Shown one piece after another: positions 34,174-45,357 of a stretch of DNA of 64,000 bases. Position numbers and translations under genes: made by a program. Position 1 is the stretch's first letter; each line of letters begins with the position of its first letter. Under the pieces are notes generated by a model. That model made no database searches, was not told the origin of the DNA, and saw only the letters and a program-made list of their open reading frames with translations. Source of the DNA: Anderseniella sp963759095 (GTDB lineage: Bacteria > Pseudomonadota > Alphaproteobacteria > Rhizobiales > Aestuariivirgaceae); assembly GCA_963759095.1 (NCBI GenBank), contig CAVWYF010000008.1, forward strand, positions 1-64,000. The letters are read 5' to 3'.

Positions 34174-35781
34174 ATGTTGCATTTTTCCAAGCTGAAGGCT
34201 TTCGTTATTATCGGTGTTGTGCTGCTGGCCGGTCTGATGGCAATGCCTAATTTGTTGAGCGAACAGTCCCGCGAAGCATTGCCCAACTTTGTCCCAAGCC
34301 AGGCTCTGACACTGGGGCTCGACCTGCAAGGCGGCAGTCACATCCTGCTGGAAGTCGACGTTCCATCGTTGAAGGATACTCTTGAGAAGCAACTGGTGGG
34401 AGATATCCGCCTGCGACTGCGGGATGCGAAAATCCGCTACGCCAACCTGAAGCGCACCGGAAACGGCGCGACGGTTACCATTCCTGAGGCTGCCCAGGCC
34501 GACGAAGCGTTCACCGTATTGCAGGGACTGTCACAGCCGCTGGACACCGGGCTGTTCGGCCAGGGTGTTCAGGTTCGGGAGTTTGACGTTGTCCGAAATG
34601 GCCAGGCCATCAGCCTGACGTTTTCCGACGGGGGTCTGCAGACCCGGATCACTCGGGCGGTGCAGCAATCCATCGAGGTTCTCGGGGTCCGCATCAACGA
34701 ACTGGGGACAACTGAACCGACCATTCAGCAGCAGGGGACAGACCGGATTCTGGTCCAGGTACCTGGTCTGCAGGACCCGGCTCGCCTCAAGGCGCTGCTG
34801 GGCCAAACAGCTCTGCTTCAGTTCAGACTGCTTTGCGATAACCAGCCGCAAGGCGCAGGCGGCACCGTTCCATTGGGCTGTGAAGAGTTGCCGGACAAGG
34901 AAACGTCGGGATTGCTGTATTGGGTACAGACATCGCGGTCGGCGACAGTTGACGGTGAAGATCTCAATGACGCCCAGACCGGTTTTGACCAGCGCACCAA
35001 TGAACCGATCGTCAATTTCCGCTTCAACACCAGCGGGGCACAACGCTTCTGCCGCCTGACCCAGAACAATGTCGGACGCCCGTTTGCAATCGTTCTGGAC
35101 AATGAAGTTATTTCAGCACCCCGCATCAACGAGCAGATCTGCGGCGGCTCCGGTCAGATTTCCGGTGATTTCTCGACGCAGGAAGCCAACGATTTGGCAA
35201 TCGTTTTGCGCTCCGGCGCGCTGCCGGCCAAACTGACAATTGTTGAGGAACGCACGGTTGGTCCGAGCCTTGGTTCTGACTCGGTGAAGGCCGGTTTCAT
35301 TGCCTCCATCATCGGCCTGGTTGGTGTGTTGATCTTCATGGTCGTATCCTACGGATTGTTCGGCATGTTTGCCGTGCTGGCGCTGCTGGCAAACCTGATG
35401 TTGATTCTGGGAACACTGTCATTCCTGGGTGCGACCCTGACACTACCCGGCATTGCCGGTATTGTTCTCACCATGGGCATGGCGGTGGATTCCAACGTGC
35501 TGGTGTTTGAACGAATACGAGAGGAGGTGGCTAATGGCCGGTCCCCTCTGAATGCCATTGAAACCGGCTTCCGGATGGCGCTGGCCACAATTCTGGATGC
35601 CAACATCACCACGTTGATTGCCGCCGTGATCCTGTTCGGTATGGGGTCGGGTCCGGTCAGAGGTTTTGCCGTGACGCTGGGTATCGGTATCGTGGCAACC
35701 GTGTTCACGGCTTATACTGTTACACAACTCATCATTTCCGGGTGGATCAAGCTGAGCAGACCCAAGGTGGTGCCGCTATGA
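34174..35781 (+). CDS. secD: Protein translocase subunit SecD
   Basis: A proton-driven accessory subunit that pulls preproteins through SecYEG. The 535 residues contain an N-terminal helix, the P1 periplasmic domain beginning with the family motif LTLGLDLQGGSHILLEVD, the D5-type box ISGDFSTQEANDLAIVLRSG and LPAKLTIVEERTVGPSLGSD. Five more helices include GIVLTMGMAVDSNVLVFERI, whose Asp is the proton-path residue. The stop is 31 bases before secF. Length and all motifs are normal. Confidence 0.97.
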   Translation: MLHFSKLKAFVIIGVVLLAGLMAMPNLLSEQSREALPNFVPSQALTLGLDLQGGSHILLEVDVPSLKDTLEKQLVGDIRLRLRDAKIRYANLKRTGNGATVTIPEAAQADEAFTVLQGLSQPLDTGLFGQGVQVREFDVVRNGQAISLTFSDGGLQTRITRAVQQSIEVLGVRINELGTTEPTIQQQGTDRILVQVPGLQDPARLKALLGQTALLQFRLLCDNQPQGAGGTVPLGCEELPDKETSGLLYWVQTSRSATVDGEDLNDAQTGFDQRTNEPIVNFRFNTSGAQRFCRLTQNNVGRPFAIVLDNEVISAPRINEQICGGSGQISGDFSTQEANDLAIVLRSGALPAKLTIVEERTVGPSLGSDSVKAGFIASIIGLVGVLIFMVVSYGLFGMFAVLALLANLMLILGTLSFLGATLTLPGIAGIVLTMGMAVDSNVLVFERIREEVANGRSPLNAIETGFRMALATILDANITTLIAAVILFGMGSGPVRGFAVTLGIGIVATVFTAYTVTQLIISGWIKLSRPKVVPL

Positions 35782-35812
35782 CCGGCCGCAAGATCATCAG
35801 GAGATCGAGACC

Positions 35813-36766
35813 ATGAAGCCGTTTCGCTTCGTTCCGGACAATACCAAGATCGCCTTCATGAAGTTCGCGCGACCGGGCTTTTATGCCTCGGTAGCCGCCG
35901 TCTTGTTGTCGGTCGGGTTGTTTTTGGCAATCGGTCTGAATTACGGCATCGACTTCAAGGGTGGCACGCTGATTGAAGTCAGGACCGAGCAGCCTGCCGA
36001 CCTCAACGAGTTGCGCACGACCATTGGCGGACTTGGGCTTGGCGGTTCAGAACTTCAGGAATTCGGCGACCCGCGCGATGTGCTGATCCGCATTGAGACC
36101 CAGGCCGGCGGCGAAGAAGCTCAGCAAAAAGCGATTGCCACGGTGAAAGAAGCGCTCGGGCCTAATGTTGATTACCGGCGTGTCGAAGTTGTCGGGCCAA
36201 AGGTCTCCGGTGAGCTGGCACGCGACGGTATTCTGGCCATTCTGCTGGCGTTCGTTGCCATTATGATCTACATCTGGCTGCGATTTGAATGGCAGTTCGC
36301 CATTGGTACGGTAGCGACCCTGGTGCACGATGTGGCGCTGACAATCGGGCTGTTTGCAATCCTTCAGTTGCAGTTTGACCTGACCATCATTGCGGCCCTT
36401 TTGACCATTGTGGGCTACTCGCTCAATGATACGGTGGTGGTGTTTGACCGGTTTCGCGAGAACTTGCGCAAGTACAAGAAGATGAATTTCGACGAGATGG
36501 TCGATATGTCTCTCAACCAGACGCTGCCACGTACCCTTATGACATCGATCTCCACGCTCGTTGCCCTGATATCCCTTTATGTGTTCGGCGGCGAAGTGTT
36601 GCGCGGGTTTACGTTTGCCATGATATGGGGTGTTGTTATCGGCACCTATTCATCGATCTTCATCGGCTCGCCATTGTTGTCCTTGCTTGGAGCCTATGTG
36701 GATCGTGCACCAACACCTGGACCAGGTGACAATGCCCAGACTGAGGCAGAGATTGTGCAGCCTTGA
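35813..36766 (+). CDS. secF: Protein translocase subunit SecF
   Basis: The partner of SecD, 317 residues with six helices. Landmarks are LNYGIDFKGGTLIEVRTEQP in the first periplasmic domain, VEVVGPKVSGELARDGILAI, and the helix-4 motif VGYSLNDTVVVFDRFRENLR with the conserved Asp. The downstream LPRTLMTSISTLVALISLYV is typical. The stop codon TGA overlaps the ATG of the following Mth938-like gene, so the three downstream genes read as a coupled unit with secDF. Confidence 0.97.
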   Translation: MKPFRFVPDNTKIAFMKFARPGFYASVAAVLLSVGLFLAIGLNYGIDFKGGTLIEVRTEQPADLNELRTTIGGLGLGGSELQEFGDPRDVLIRIETQAGGEEAQQKAIATVKEALGPNVDYRRVEVVGPKVSGELARDGILAILLAFVAIMIYIWLRFEWQFAIGTVATLVHDVALTIGLFAILQLQFDLTIIAALLTIVGYSLNDTVVVFDRFRENLRKYKKMNFDEMVDMSLNQTLPRTLMTSISTLVALISLYVFGGEVLRGFTFAMIWGVVIGTYSSIFIGSPLLSLLGAYVDRAPTPGPGDNAQTEAEIVQP

Positions 36767-37158
36767 TGAGCGATGCGCCGTTTTTGCCTGAGCGCGTTGC
36801 GATTGACGCCTATGGCAATGGCGGCTTCAGGTTTCGCGATCTGTCTCACAAGGGTTCATTGCTGTGCCTGCCGGGCGGTGTATTCGGATGGCCGCCGGTA
36901 AAGCCGGAGGATCTGCAACTGGCGGACTTTGCTCAGGTTTTGGGAACACCGGACGGCATTGGCTTCGTGCTGCTTGGCACCGGCGACAACCAGGTTTTCC
37001 CATCCGGCGAAATACGCCGGGCATTTGTGGAAGCGGGTATCGGGCTTGAACCAATGGCAACCGGGGCGGCAGTGCGAACCTACAATGTGTTGTTGCAGGA
37101 AGGCCGCGATGTGGCATGTGCGTTGATTGCGGTTGATCATCATCGGAGCGGGTCATGA
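36766..37158 (+). CDS. Mth938-like / DUF498 family protein (NDUFAF3 relative)
   Basis: A 130-residue single-domain protein of the Mth938-like fold. Family landmarks are DAYGNGGFRFRD at the start, GSLLCLPGGVFGWPP, and FVLLGTGDNQVFPSGEIR before a helix. The mitochondrial complex I assembly factor NDUFAF3 belongs to this family, and the position after secDF is a recurrent alphaproteobacterial order (from memory). The ATG at 36766 overlaps the secF stop, and the gene overlaps the next by 4 bases, so strong coupling is expected. A role in respiratory complex assembly is inference. Confidence 0.85.
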   Translation: MSDAPFLPERVAIDAYGNGGFRFRDLSHKGSLLCLPGGVFGWPPVKPEDLQLADFAQVLGTPDGIGFVLLGTGDNQVFPSGEIRRAFVEAGIGLEPMATGAAVRTYNVLLQEGRDVACALIAVDHHRSGS

Positions 37159-38012
37159 GTGCATTTCCGGCACAGTTGATGGAGCAGTTGCTCGAAGACC
37201 TGCGCCAGACCGACCGTGACCGGTATCTGTGCCTGTTGCTGATGCCGGAACATTCACGGGGTTTTCTGGCAGGCCTGTTCGCCTTCAATTCGGAACTTGC
37301 CCAGATACGCGAAAGAGTGACAGACCCGGCTGCCGGTGAGCTGAGGCTTGCCTGGTGGAACCAGGTCATTGACGCGATTTATGTTGGACAGACCGTCGAT
37401 TCACCGCTGGCACAGGCACTGGCTCGCGCAATTGAAGCGGGTGACCTGCCCCGGCATTCGTTTCAGGCCATGCTGGAAGCCCGCCGGTTCGACCTATTTG
37501 ATGATCCGATGCCGGACCTCAACACACTTGAAGGCTACCTGGGAGAAACATCGTCTGCCGTGTTGCAGATGAGTGCTCTGATCATGGCCGGTGATGACGG
37601 TCTTGAATGCGCTGAAGTGTCCGGGCTTGCCGGTGTTGCGATGGGGCTGACCGGGCTAATGCGGTCTTTGCCGATACACCGTGCCCGCGGGCAATGCATG
37701 TTACCGGTTGACATGTTAGCAAAGCATGATCTGACCCAGGCACACGTGCTGTCAGACAAGGGCGGTGCCGGGCTTGAGCTGGTGTTGCTGCAATTGTGCA
37801 GGCATGCCAACAAGCGGCTCGAAGAGGCCCGCGAAAAGTGGCATCTGGTCCCGGATGCGGCCGTCAAGGCCTATCTGCCTGTTGCCCTGGTGCCCGGTTA
37901 TCTGAAAAAGCTGGAACGCGCCCGTGCATCCCTGATGACCAAGGTGATCACCTCGCCGCAATGGATGCGGCAATTGCGGCTGCTGAACGCGGTGCGCAGC
38001 GAAGCGATCTGA
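37155..38012 (+). CDS. Squalene/phytoene synthase-like protein lacking the Asp-rich motifs (NDUFAF6-like)
   Basis: A 285-residue all-helical protein of the squalene/phytoene synthase fold, usually annotated as phytoene synthase. The two Asp-rich motifs (D-x-x-x-D type) that bind magnesium and diphosphate are not seen. At the expected sites I read FAFNSELAQIRERVTDPAAG and GLAGVAMGLTGLMRS. The sequence ELRLAWWNQVIDAIY resembles the (M/L)RLQWW region of NDUFAF6, the mitochondrial complex I assembly factor. It overlaps the Mth938-like gene by 4 bases (ATGA). No carotenoid genes are nearby. A role in assembly rather than terpene synthesis is inferred. Confidence 0.8.
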   Translation: MSAFPAQLMEQLLEDLRQTDRDRYLCLLLMPEHSRGFLAGLFAFNSELAQIRERVTDPAAGELRLAWWNQVIDAIYVGQTVDSPLAQALARAIEAGDLPRHSFQAMLEARRFDLFDDPMPDLNTLEGYLGETSSAVLQMSALIMAGDDGLECAEVSGLAGVAMGLTGLMRSLPIHRARGQCMLPVDMLAKHDLTQAHVLSDKGGAGLELVLLQLCRHANKRLEEAREKWHLVPDAAVKAYLPVALVPGYLKKLERARASLMTKVITSPQWMRQLRLLNAVRSEAI

Positions 38013-38036
38013 ATTTATCTATTCCGCTGCCGCACG

Positions 38037-39443
38037 TCAGGCGTGTGCCGAAAGCCAGTTGGCGAAGTCAACCTTGGCACGGCCTGTGTAAGCCAGTTGC
38101 CGGGCTGGTTTCTTGGCCTTGCCGCGTGGCCGCTTGCCGTTTTCATCGCGCGGTACGTCAACCTCGGGAAACAGTCCGAAGTTGACATTCATGGGCTGGA
38201 ACGACCGCGCCTTGGTGGTCATGTCGCCACTGTCATCGCTGAGGTGGCCACCTGAAATATGCGAGATCAATGATCCATGTGCTGTGGTGGGCGGCGGCGG
38301 CGGCAATGTATGTCCAGCCAGTTCCGTCGCCGCCATGCGACCGGCCATGAGGCCCATGGCAGCACTTTCCACATAACCTTCCACGCCGGTGATCTGGCCG
38401 GCAAACCGCAGGCCCGGCCGGCTTTTGAGCTGCAATGATGCATCAAGCAGCTTGGGCGAGTTGATGAAGGTGTTGCGGTGCAGGCCGCCGAGCCTGGCAA
38501 ACTCGGCCTTTTCGAGACCCGGTATGGCCCGGAAAATCCGCACCTGTTCGCCGTGCTTCAGCTTGGTCTGGAATCCGACCATGTTGTAGAGCGTGCCCAG
38601 TGCATTGTCCTGGCGGAGCTGGACAACCGCATAGGGTTTTTCATCCGGCTTGTGCCGGTTGGTCAGGCCCATCGGTTTCATCGGGCCGTGGCGGAGTGTT
38701 TCCGGCCCGCGTTCAGCCATCACCTCGATCGGCAGGCAGCCATCGAAGTAGGGCGTGTTTTCCTCCCACTGCTTGAAGTCAGCCTTGTCACCGTCAATCA
38801 ATGCAGTGATGAAGGTTTCATACTGCTGCCGGTTCATAGGGCAGTTGATGTAATCTGCACCGGTGCCGCCGGGTCCCGCCTTGTCATAGCGTGACTGAAA
38901 CCATGCCTGATCAAAGTCTATGGTGTCGCGGTGGATGATGGGGGCGATGGCATCGAAGAACGCCAGGCCGCCGTCGCCGGTGGTGTTGCGGATGTCATCC
39001 GCCAGCGCTGCCGAGGTGAGGGGCCCGGTTGCCACAATGGCCTGCGCCCAGTCGGCCGGAGGCAGACCGGCAACCTCTTCGCGTTCAATACTTATGTTGG
39101 GATGTGCCTGCAGGGTTGCGGTCACATCGGCTGAAAAGGCATCCCGGTCTACCGCCAGGGCACCACCTGCCGGCAGTTTGTGCCGGTCGCCCATCGCCAT
39201 GATGAGTGAGCCTGCCTGGCGCATTTCCCAGTGCAACAGACCAACCGCATTGTGTTCGTCATCGTCGGAACGAAACGAGTTGGAGCAGACCAGTTCCGCC
39301 AGACCATCCGTCTGGTGCGCGTCGGTTTCACGCACCGGGCGCATTTCGTGGAGGATAACCTGCGCACCGGCCTGCGCTGCCTGCCAGGCTGCTTCCGAAC
39401 CGGCCATGCCGCCGCCGATGATATGGATTGTGTTGTGTGTCAT
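38037..39443 (-). CDS. trmFO: Methylenetetrahydrofolate-tRNA-(uracil-5-)-methyltransferase TrmFO
   Basis: A flavoprotein that makes 5-methyluridine at position 54 of tRNA using methylenetetrahydrofolate. The FAD-binding motif is HIIGGGMAGSEAAW at the N-terminus, followed by the family sequence LAELVCSNSFRSDDD with the catalytic-pair Cys and GLLHWEMRQAGSLI. Later come YINCPMNRQQYETFI with the second Cys and QITGVEGYVESAAMGL. It is about 468 residues. The ATG at 39443 gives the usual start MTHNTIHIIGGG; a GTG four codons earlier is also in frame. It is convergent with the synthase-like gene, with only 24 bases between stops. Confidence 0.95.
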   Translation of the reverse strand: MTHNTIHIIGGGMAGSEAAWQAAQAGAQVILHEMRPVRETDAHQTDGLAELVCSNSFRSDDDEHNAVGLLHWEMRQAGSLIMAMGDRHKLPAGGALAVDRDAFSADVTATLQAHPNISIEREEVAGLPPADWAQAIVATGPLTSAALADDIRNTTGDGGLAFFDAIAPIIHRDTIDFDQAWFQSRYDKAGPGGTGADYINCPMNRQQYETFITALIDGDKADFKQWEENTPYFDGCLPIEVMAERGPETLRHGPMKPMGLTNRHKPDEKPYAVVQLRQDNALGTLYNMVGFQTKLKHGEQVRIFRAIPGLEKAEFARLGGLHRNTFINSPKLLDASLQLKSRPGLRFAGQITGVEGYVESAAMGLMAGRMAATELAGHTLPPPPPTTAHGSLISHISGGHLSDDSGDMTTKARSFQPMNVNFGLFPEVDVPRDENGKRPRGKAKKPARQLAYTGRAKVDFANWLSAHA

Positions 39444-39493
39444 GAGATGAACCACTAGAGGCTAATGCGCCGGTCGGCAAGATATCAGGTTGT

Positions 39494-40489
39494 CTAGTTG
39501 TTCACCCAGTCGGCTATCTCGGTCGCCACAAGTTGATTGGCCAGGTAGCCGTACAGCTTGTGCGGGTTGCTGGTGTCGTGATGCACCCAGCAATTGTAAA
39601 TGCGCTTGTCGGTGATCTGATCCACATAGCCATATTCCAGCATCTCGGCAAAGTCGTCGGCCATGGTCGGGTCATGGGCGATGAAATCGTCATAGGCGGC
39701 AATGTTGACCCAGTCCCTGACAATGGCTTTTGGAAACCGGCCGCCTGCATGTTCGCGGGCATCATACAGGTTGGCGCGCACACCTGCTTCGCCCAGGGGA
39801 CAGCCGAGTGTGAGCCACTTGGAGACGTTGGGGTCCTTGCGTTGCAGATTTTCGTATTCGCTCATTTGCGAGAACTTCCACAACACATCATAAGCCACCA
39901 CACACCCCATGGAATGGCTGACGAGGCAGATTTCATCACGGGCGTTTATGGCCCTGCGTAACGGATTCTGCAGGCGCTCGCGCACATCGGAGCCGGTTTT
40001 CCGGCTCATCAGATAGGCCCCCATGTCGGCCGAACTGCGCTGCAGAATAATCTCGTTGGCCCGGCTGCGGGTCAGGACTGACAACAATGTACTGAAGGCC
40101 CGTGCTGCATTGTCCAGATGACGCAGATCCTTGTGCTGGCCGACAACCTGATTGTAGGCGGCTTCATCAAAACTACCGATATCCAGCATCTGCCTGAGGC
40201 TTTTGGCAAAGGGTTCATACGGCAGGCAGGGCTCATATTCATATGCTTTATTGTTCCGGGCGGTCAGTCTGGCAGCAATATCGGGGTCATGCGTTGCCAT
40301 GATGGAATTGTTGATGTCGCCATAATAGGCGAACGAACATTTGACCGTGCCTGAGCGGATGGCCTCGGCAGCATCGGGTGATGCCTGGTACAGCCCATGC
40401 ATCAAGGCTTCGTTGATAAGTTTTTTCTTACGAGATGCCGACGGTTTGATAGACCGGCCATGAACGAAGATGATGTGTTTGCGTGGCAT
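39494..40489 (-). CDS. Alpha/beta-hydrolase-like protein of unknown substrate
   Basis: A 331-residue protein with an alpha/beta-hydrolase layout. IIFVHGRSIKPS forms the oxyanion-side strand, the nucleophile elbow is LVSHSMGCVVAYDVL with S193 (first Gly of G-x-S-x-G replaced by Ser), and a late His is available in NCWVHHDTSNPHKLYGY. A helical insert lies at about 65-165. No signal peptide is seen. It resembles lipase-like proteins of unknown function rather than any named enzyme. It lies 51 bases downstream of trmFO's start side on the same strand, so it is its own unit or cotranscribed with trmFO. Confidence 0.65.
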   Translation of the reverse strand: MPRKHIIFVHGRSIKPSASRKKKLINEALMHGLYQASPDAAEAIRSGTVKCSFAYYGDINNSIMATHDPDIAARLTARNNKAYEYEPCLPYEPFAKSLRQMLDIGSFDEAAYNQVVGQHKDLRHLDNAARAFSTLLSVLTRSRANEIILQRSSADMGAYLMSRKTGSDVRERLQNPLRRAINARDEICLVSHSMGCVVAYDVLWKFSQMSEYENLQRKDPNVSKWLTLGCPLGEAGVRANLYDAREHAGGRFPKAIVRDWVNIAAYDDFIAHDPTMADDFAEMLEYGYVDQITDKRIYNCWVHHDTSNPHKLYGYLANQLVATEIADWVNN

Positions 40490-40523
40490 TGAGACGTGCC
40501 CCCGTTATACGAGATTGCAATAG

Positions 40524-41438
40524 TCAGACAGGCTGCCGGGCCTCATCAAGTAACCATTCATAAAACTGACGTGCCTGGGGTGACAACTGCCCTTCCTTCG
40601 GCCTGAGCAGCCAAAAGCCCCGGTCTGACTGTTGCACGGCATCGATCGGGCGTACCAGATCTCCCTGTTCAATAAAGTCCTCTGCCAGCCGCCTGCCGCA
40701 TAGCGCGATGCCTTCACCGCGCAAAGCCGATTGGATCAGCACCATGTAATTGTCGAATGTAAAGCCACGGCCCGACTGTTCGCCCTCGACCCCCAGGGAT
40801 TCCAGAAAGCTGTCCCAGGTGACCCAGTTCCGGTCAAACTTGTTGAGATGCAACAGCGAGTGGCGAAGCAGGTCTGATTGCGAAGTGATCGGGCTGGACT
40901 TCTCCATGTAGCGGGGCGAACACACTGGCCAGATTTCGTTGTCGAACAGGCGAACCGCGTCTGCGGAAGGCCATTCCCCGGCACCATAGCGCACGGCAAT
41001 GTCAATGCCCTCGCTGGCCAGATCGTAAACCGGGGATGACGCAACCAGGCGAATGTCGATTTCAGGGTGCGAGCCGCGAAACTTGGCAATGCGCGCCATG
41101 AGCCAGTAGGACGCAAAGGCAACCGATGTGGCAACGGTCAGTTCCCCTGGGCCTGGTTGTCGGCGCAGGTCTGAAGACACATTGGCAATGTGCTCAAGCC
41201 CCATGCCCACTGCGCGATGCAGGCGTTCGCCCTCGCGGGTGAGCGACAGGCCGCGGGACTGGCGTTGAAATACCGCTACACCCAGAAAATCCTCCAGCAA
41301 CTGGATCTGCCTGCTGACAGCTGACTGGGTCACGTCCAGTTCCTTGGCAGCACGGGTAAAGTTCATATGCCGGCCGGCAGCCTCGAACACCACCAGTGCA
41401 TTTGTCGGGGGCAGATTTTTGCGAAGCGCGATAGCCAT
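40524..41438 (-). CDS. LysR-family transcriptional regulator, GcvA-like
   Basis: A 304-residue regulator. The N-terminal helix-turn-helix is FTRAAKELDVTQSAVSRQIQ, preceded by the GcvA-type opening LPPTNALVVFEAAGRHMN. The effector domain contains SEGIDIAVRYGAGEWPSADA and CSPRYME, typical of the GcvA/AmpR branch. It is the same orientation as uvrA, 96 bases downstream of its stop, and 34 bases upstream of the hydrolase gene. The target genes are unknown; the hydrolase gene downstream is the nearest candidate. Confidence 0.92.
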   Translation of the reverse strand: MAIALRKNLPPTNALVVFEAAGRHMNFTRAAKELDVTQSAVSRQIQLLEDFLGVAVFQRQSRGLSLTREGERLHRAVGMGLEHIANVSSDLRRQPGPGELTVATSVAFASYWLMARIAKFRGSHPEIDIRLVASSPVYDLASEGIDIAVRYGAGEWPSADAVRLFDNEIWPVCSPRYMEKSSPITSQSDLLRHSLLHLNKFDRNWVTWDSFLESLGVEGEQSGRGFTFDNYMVLIQSALRGEGIALCGRRLAEDFIEQGDLVRPIDAVQQSDRGFWLLRPKEGQLSPQARQFYEWLLDEARQPV

Positions 41439-41534
41439 GAGAATAACTTATTGCAAGTGCTGTTTATGGGCTGTTTTAAGGCAGGTTAACAGTCCATGGC
41501 ATGATCTGCAATCATGGTAGCCTATCTTGGCAGT

Positions 41535-44456
<2,922 letters not shown>

Positions 44457-44468
44457 GGTGGAGAACTA

Positions 44469-44483
44469 GATCAAAAAGAGAAC
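44469..44483 (-). promoter_or_regulatory. Candidate LexA box of uvrA
   Basis: On the minus strand GTTC-TCTTTTT-GATC matches the alphaproteobacterial LexA direct repeat GTTC-N7-GTTC with one mismatch. It is centred about 20 bases upstream of the uvrA start codon. A further GTTC follows a few bases later. Confidence 0.45.
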
Positions 44484-44581
44484 ACGCGCAACGGGGCGCA
44501 ACGAAACCTACTGACAGTTTACGCCAGTTTGACACCAACAGTTGGTTTTATCCACGGCCAATGCTTTTGATTACACCTAAT

Positions 44582-45319
44582 TCATCTGTGCAGTTTGTCG
44601 ATCCAGCGCTGCAGCGCTTCATGTGGAGGCAGTGAATGCAATCTGCACTGCTCAATCAGCCAGTCCGGGTGTGCGCCCAGTATACTCACCGGTACCTGTT
44701 CAATCTTGTGTAGATCCGCGATGGCCATTCGATGATTGGCCCAGCCTCCATAGGCCAGTTGGCCATCGCGGGTTATCCACACGCTGATCTCGTCACGTGC
44801 CATGCCGCCCAACTCGGTGGAGGTTTTATAACCTTGTGTTGCAATAGAGTGGTTAGCCCTTTTCAAACCGGCGAAATAGTCATCGACCTGCGCCGGGGTT
44901 TTGCAACCACGTGGATTTTTCCCGGCCTTCACGGCGGTCATGATCCTTCTATACTCGTCAATCTGTTCGAGTGGACGATTATCGGCGAATAGATCTCTTA
45001 CAGTGTCGAAGTCAGATTTAAACGGGCTCTTCTCATGACAAGTACCTTCAATCGAGCAGCGATTGCGAACATTATCCCGATCCCAATTCCCTCGCCATGC
45101 AAATGAAAGTCCTGGAAACCTTGTTTTCTTTTTTGTTTCCAACGTGATGGAAGGAAGAGCTACCCAAACGATAAGGGGGACCCGCGGGGGCGGCATTATG
45201 TGGGTCTGGGTTCGCCAGGCTGCGCCTGCGTGTCGGGCAAACCAATACGGCAATGCCAAGGGCAACCACCCGGCGAATACTGAGAGCCTGTTCAATTGCT
45301 TTTTCAGTTCCTGTACCAT
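44582..45319 (-). CDS. ParB/sulfiredoxin-like domain protein of unknown function
   Basis: A 245-residue protein resembling a family that I know only from glycan or lipid gene surroundings. It has a basic N-terminus, PRVPLIVWVALPSIT and RGNWDRDNV in the first third, then a helical middle with EYRRIMTAVKAG and GCKTPAQVDDYFAGLKR, and the ParB/Srx-like core ARDEISVWITRDGQLAYGGW, followed by NHRMAIADLHKIEQVPVSIL and HPDW. The usual core motif D-G-R-H-R-L-A-I-A reads GGWANHRMAIA here, so one Arg is missing. No membrane helix is certain. It lies 38 bases after the MBL gene on the same strand. The start is uncertain. Confidence 0.6.
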   Translation of the reverse strand: MVQELKKQLNRLSVFAGWLPLALPYWFARHAGAAWRTQTHIMPPPRVPLIVWVALPSITLETKKKTRFPGLSFAWRGNWDRDNVRNRCSIEGTCHEKSPFKSDFDTVRDLFADNRPLEQIDEYRRIMTAVKAGKNPRGCKTPAQVDDYFAGLKRANHSIATQGYKTSTELGGMARDEISVWITRDGQLAYGGWANHRMAIADLHKIEQVPVSILGAHPDWLIEQCRLHSLPPHEALQRWIDKLHR

Positions 45320-45357
45320 CGGGGAGTCCTGCGAACCGGGGGTAAATCGATCGGTTG

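Noticed and set aside
37155..38012. Carotenoid biosynthesis gene (phytoene synthase)
   Set aside because: The Asp-rich substrate motifs are missing and no other carotenoid gene is in the window.
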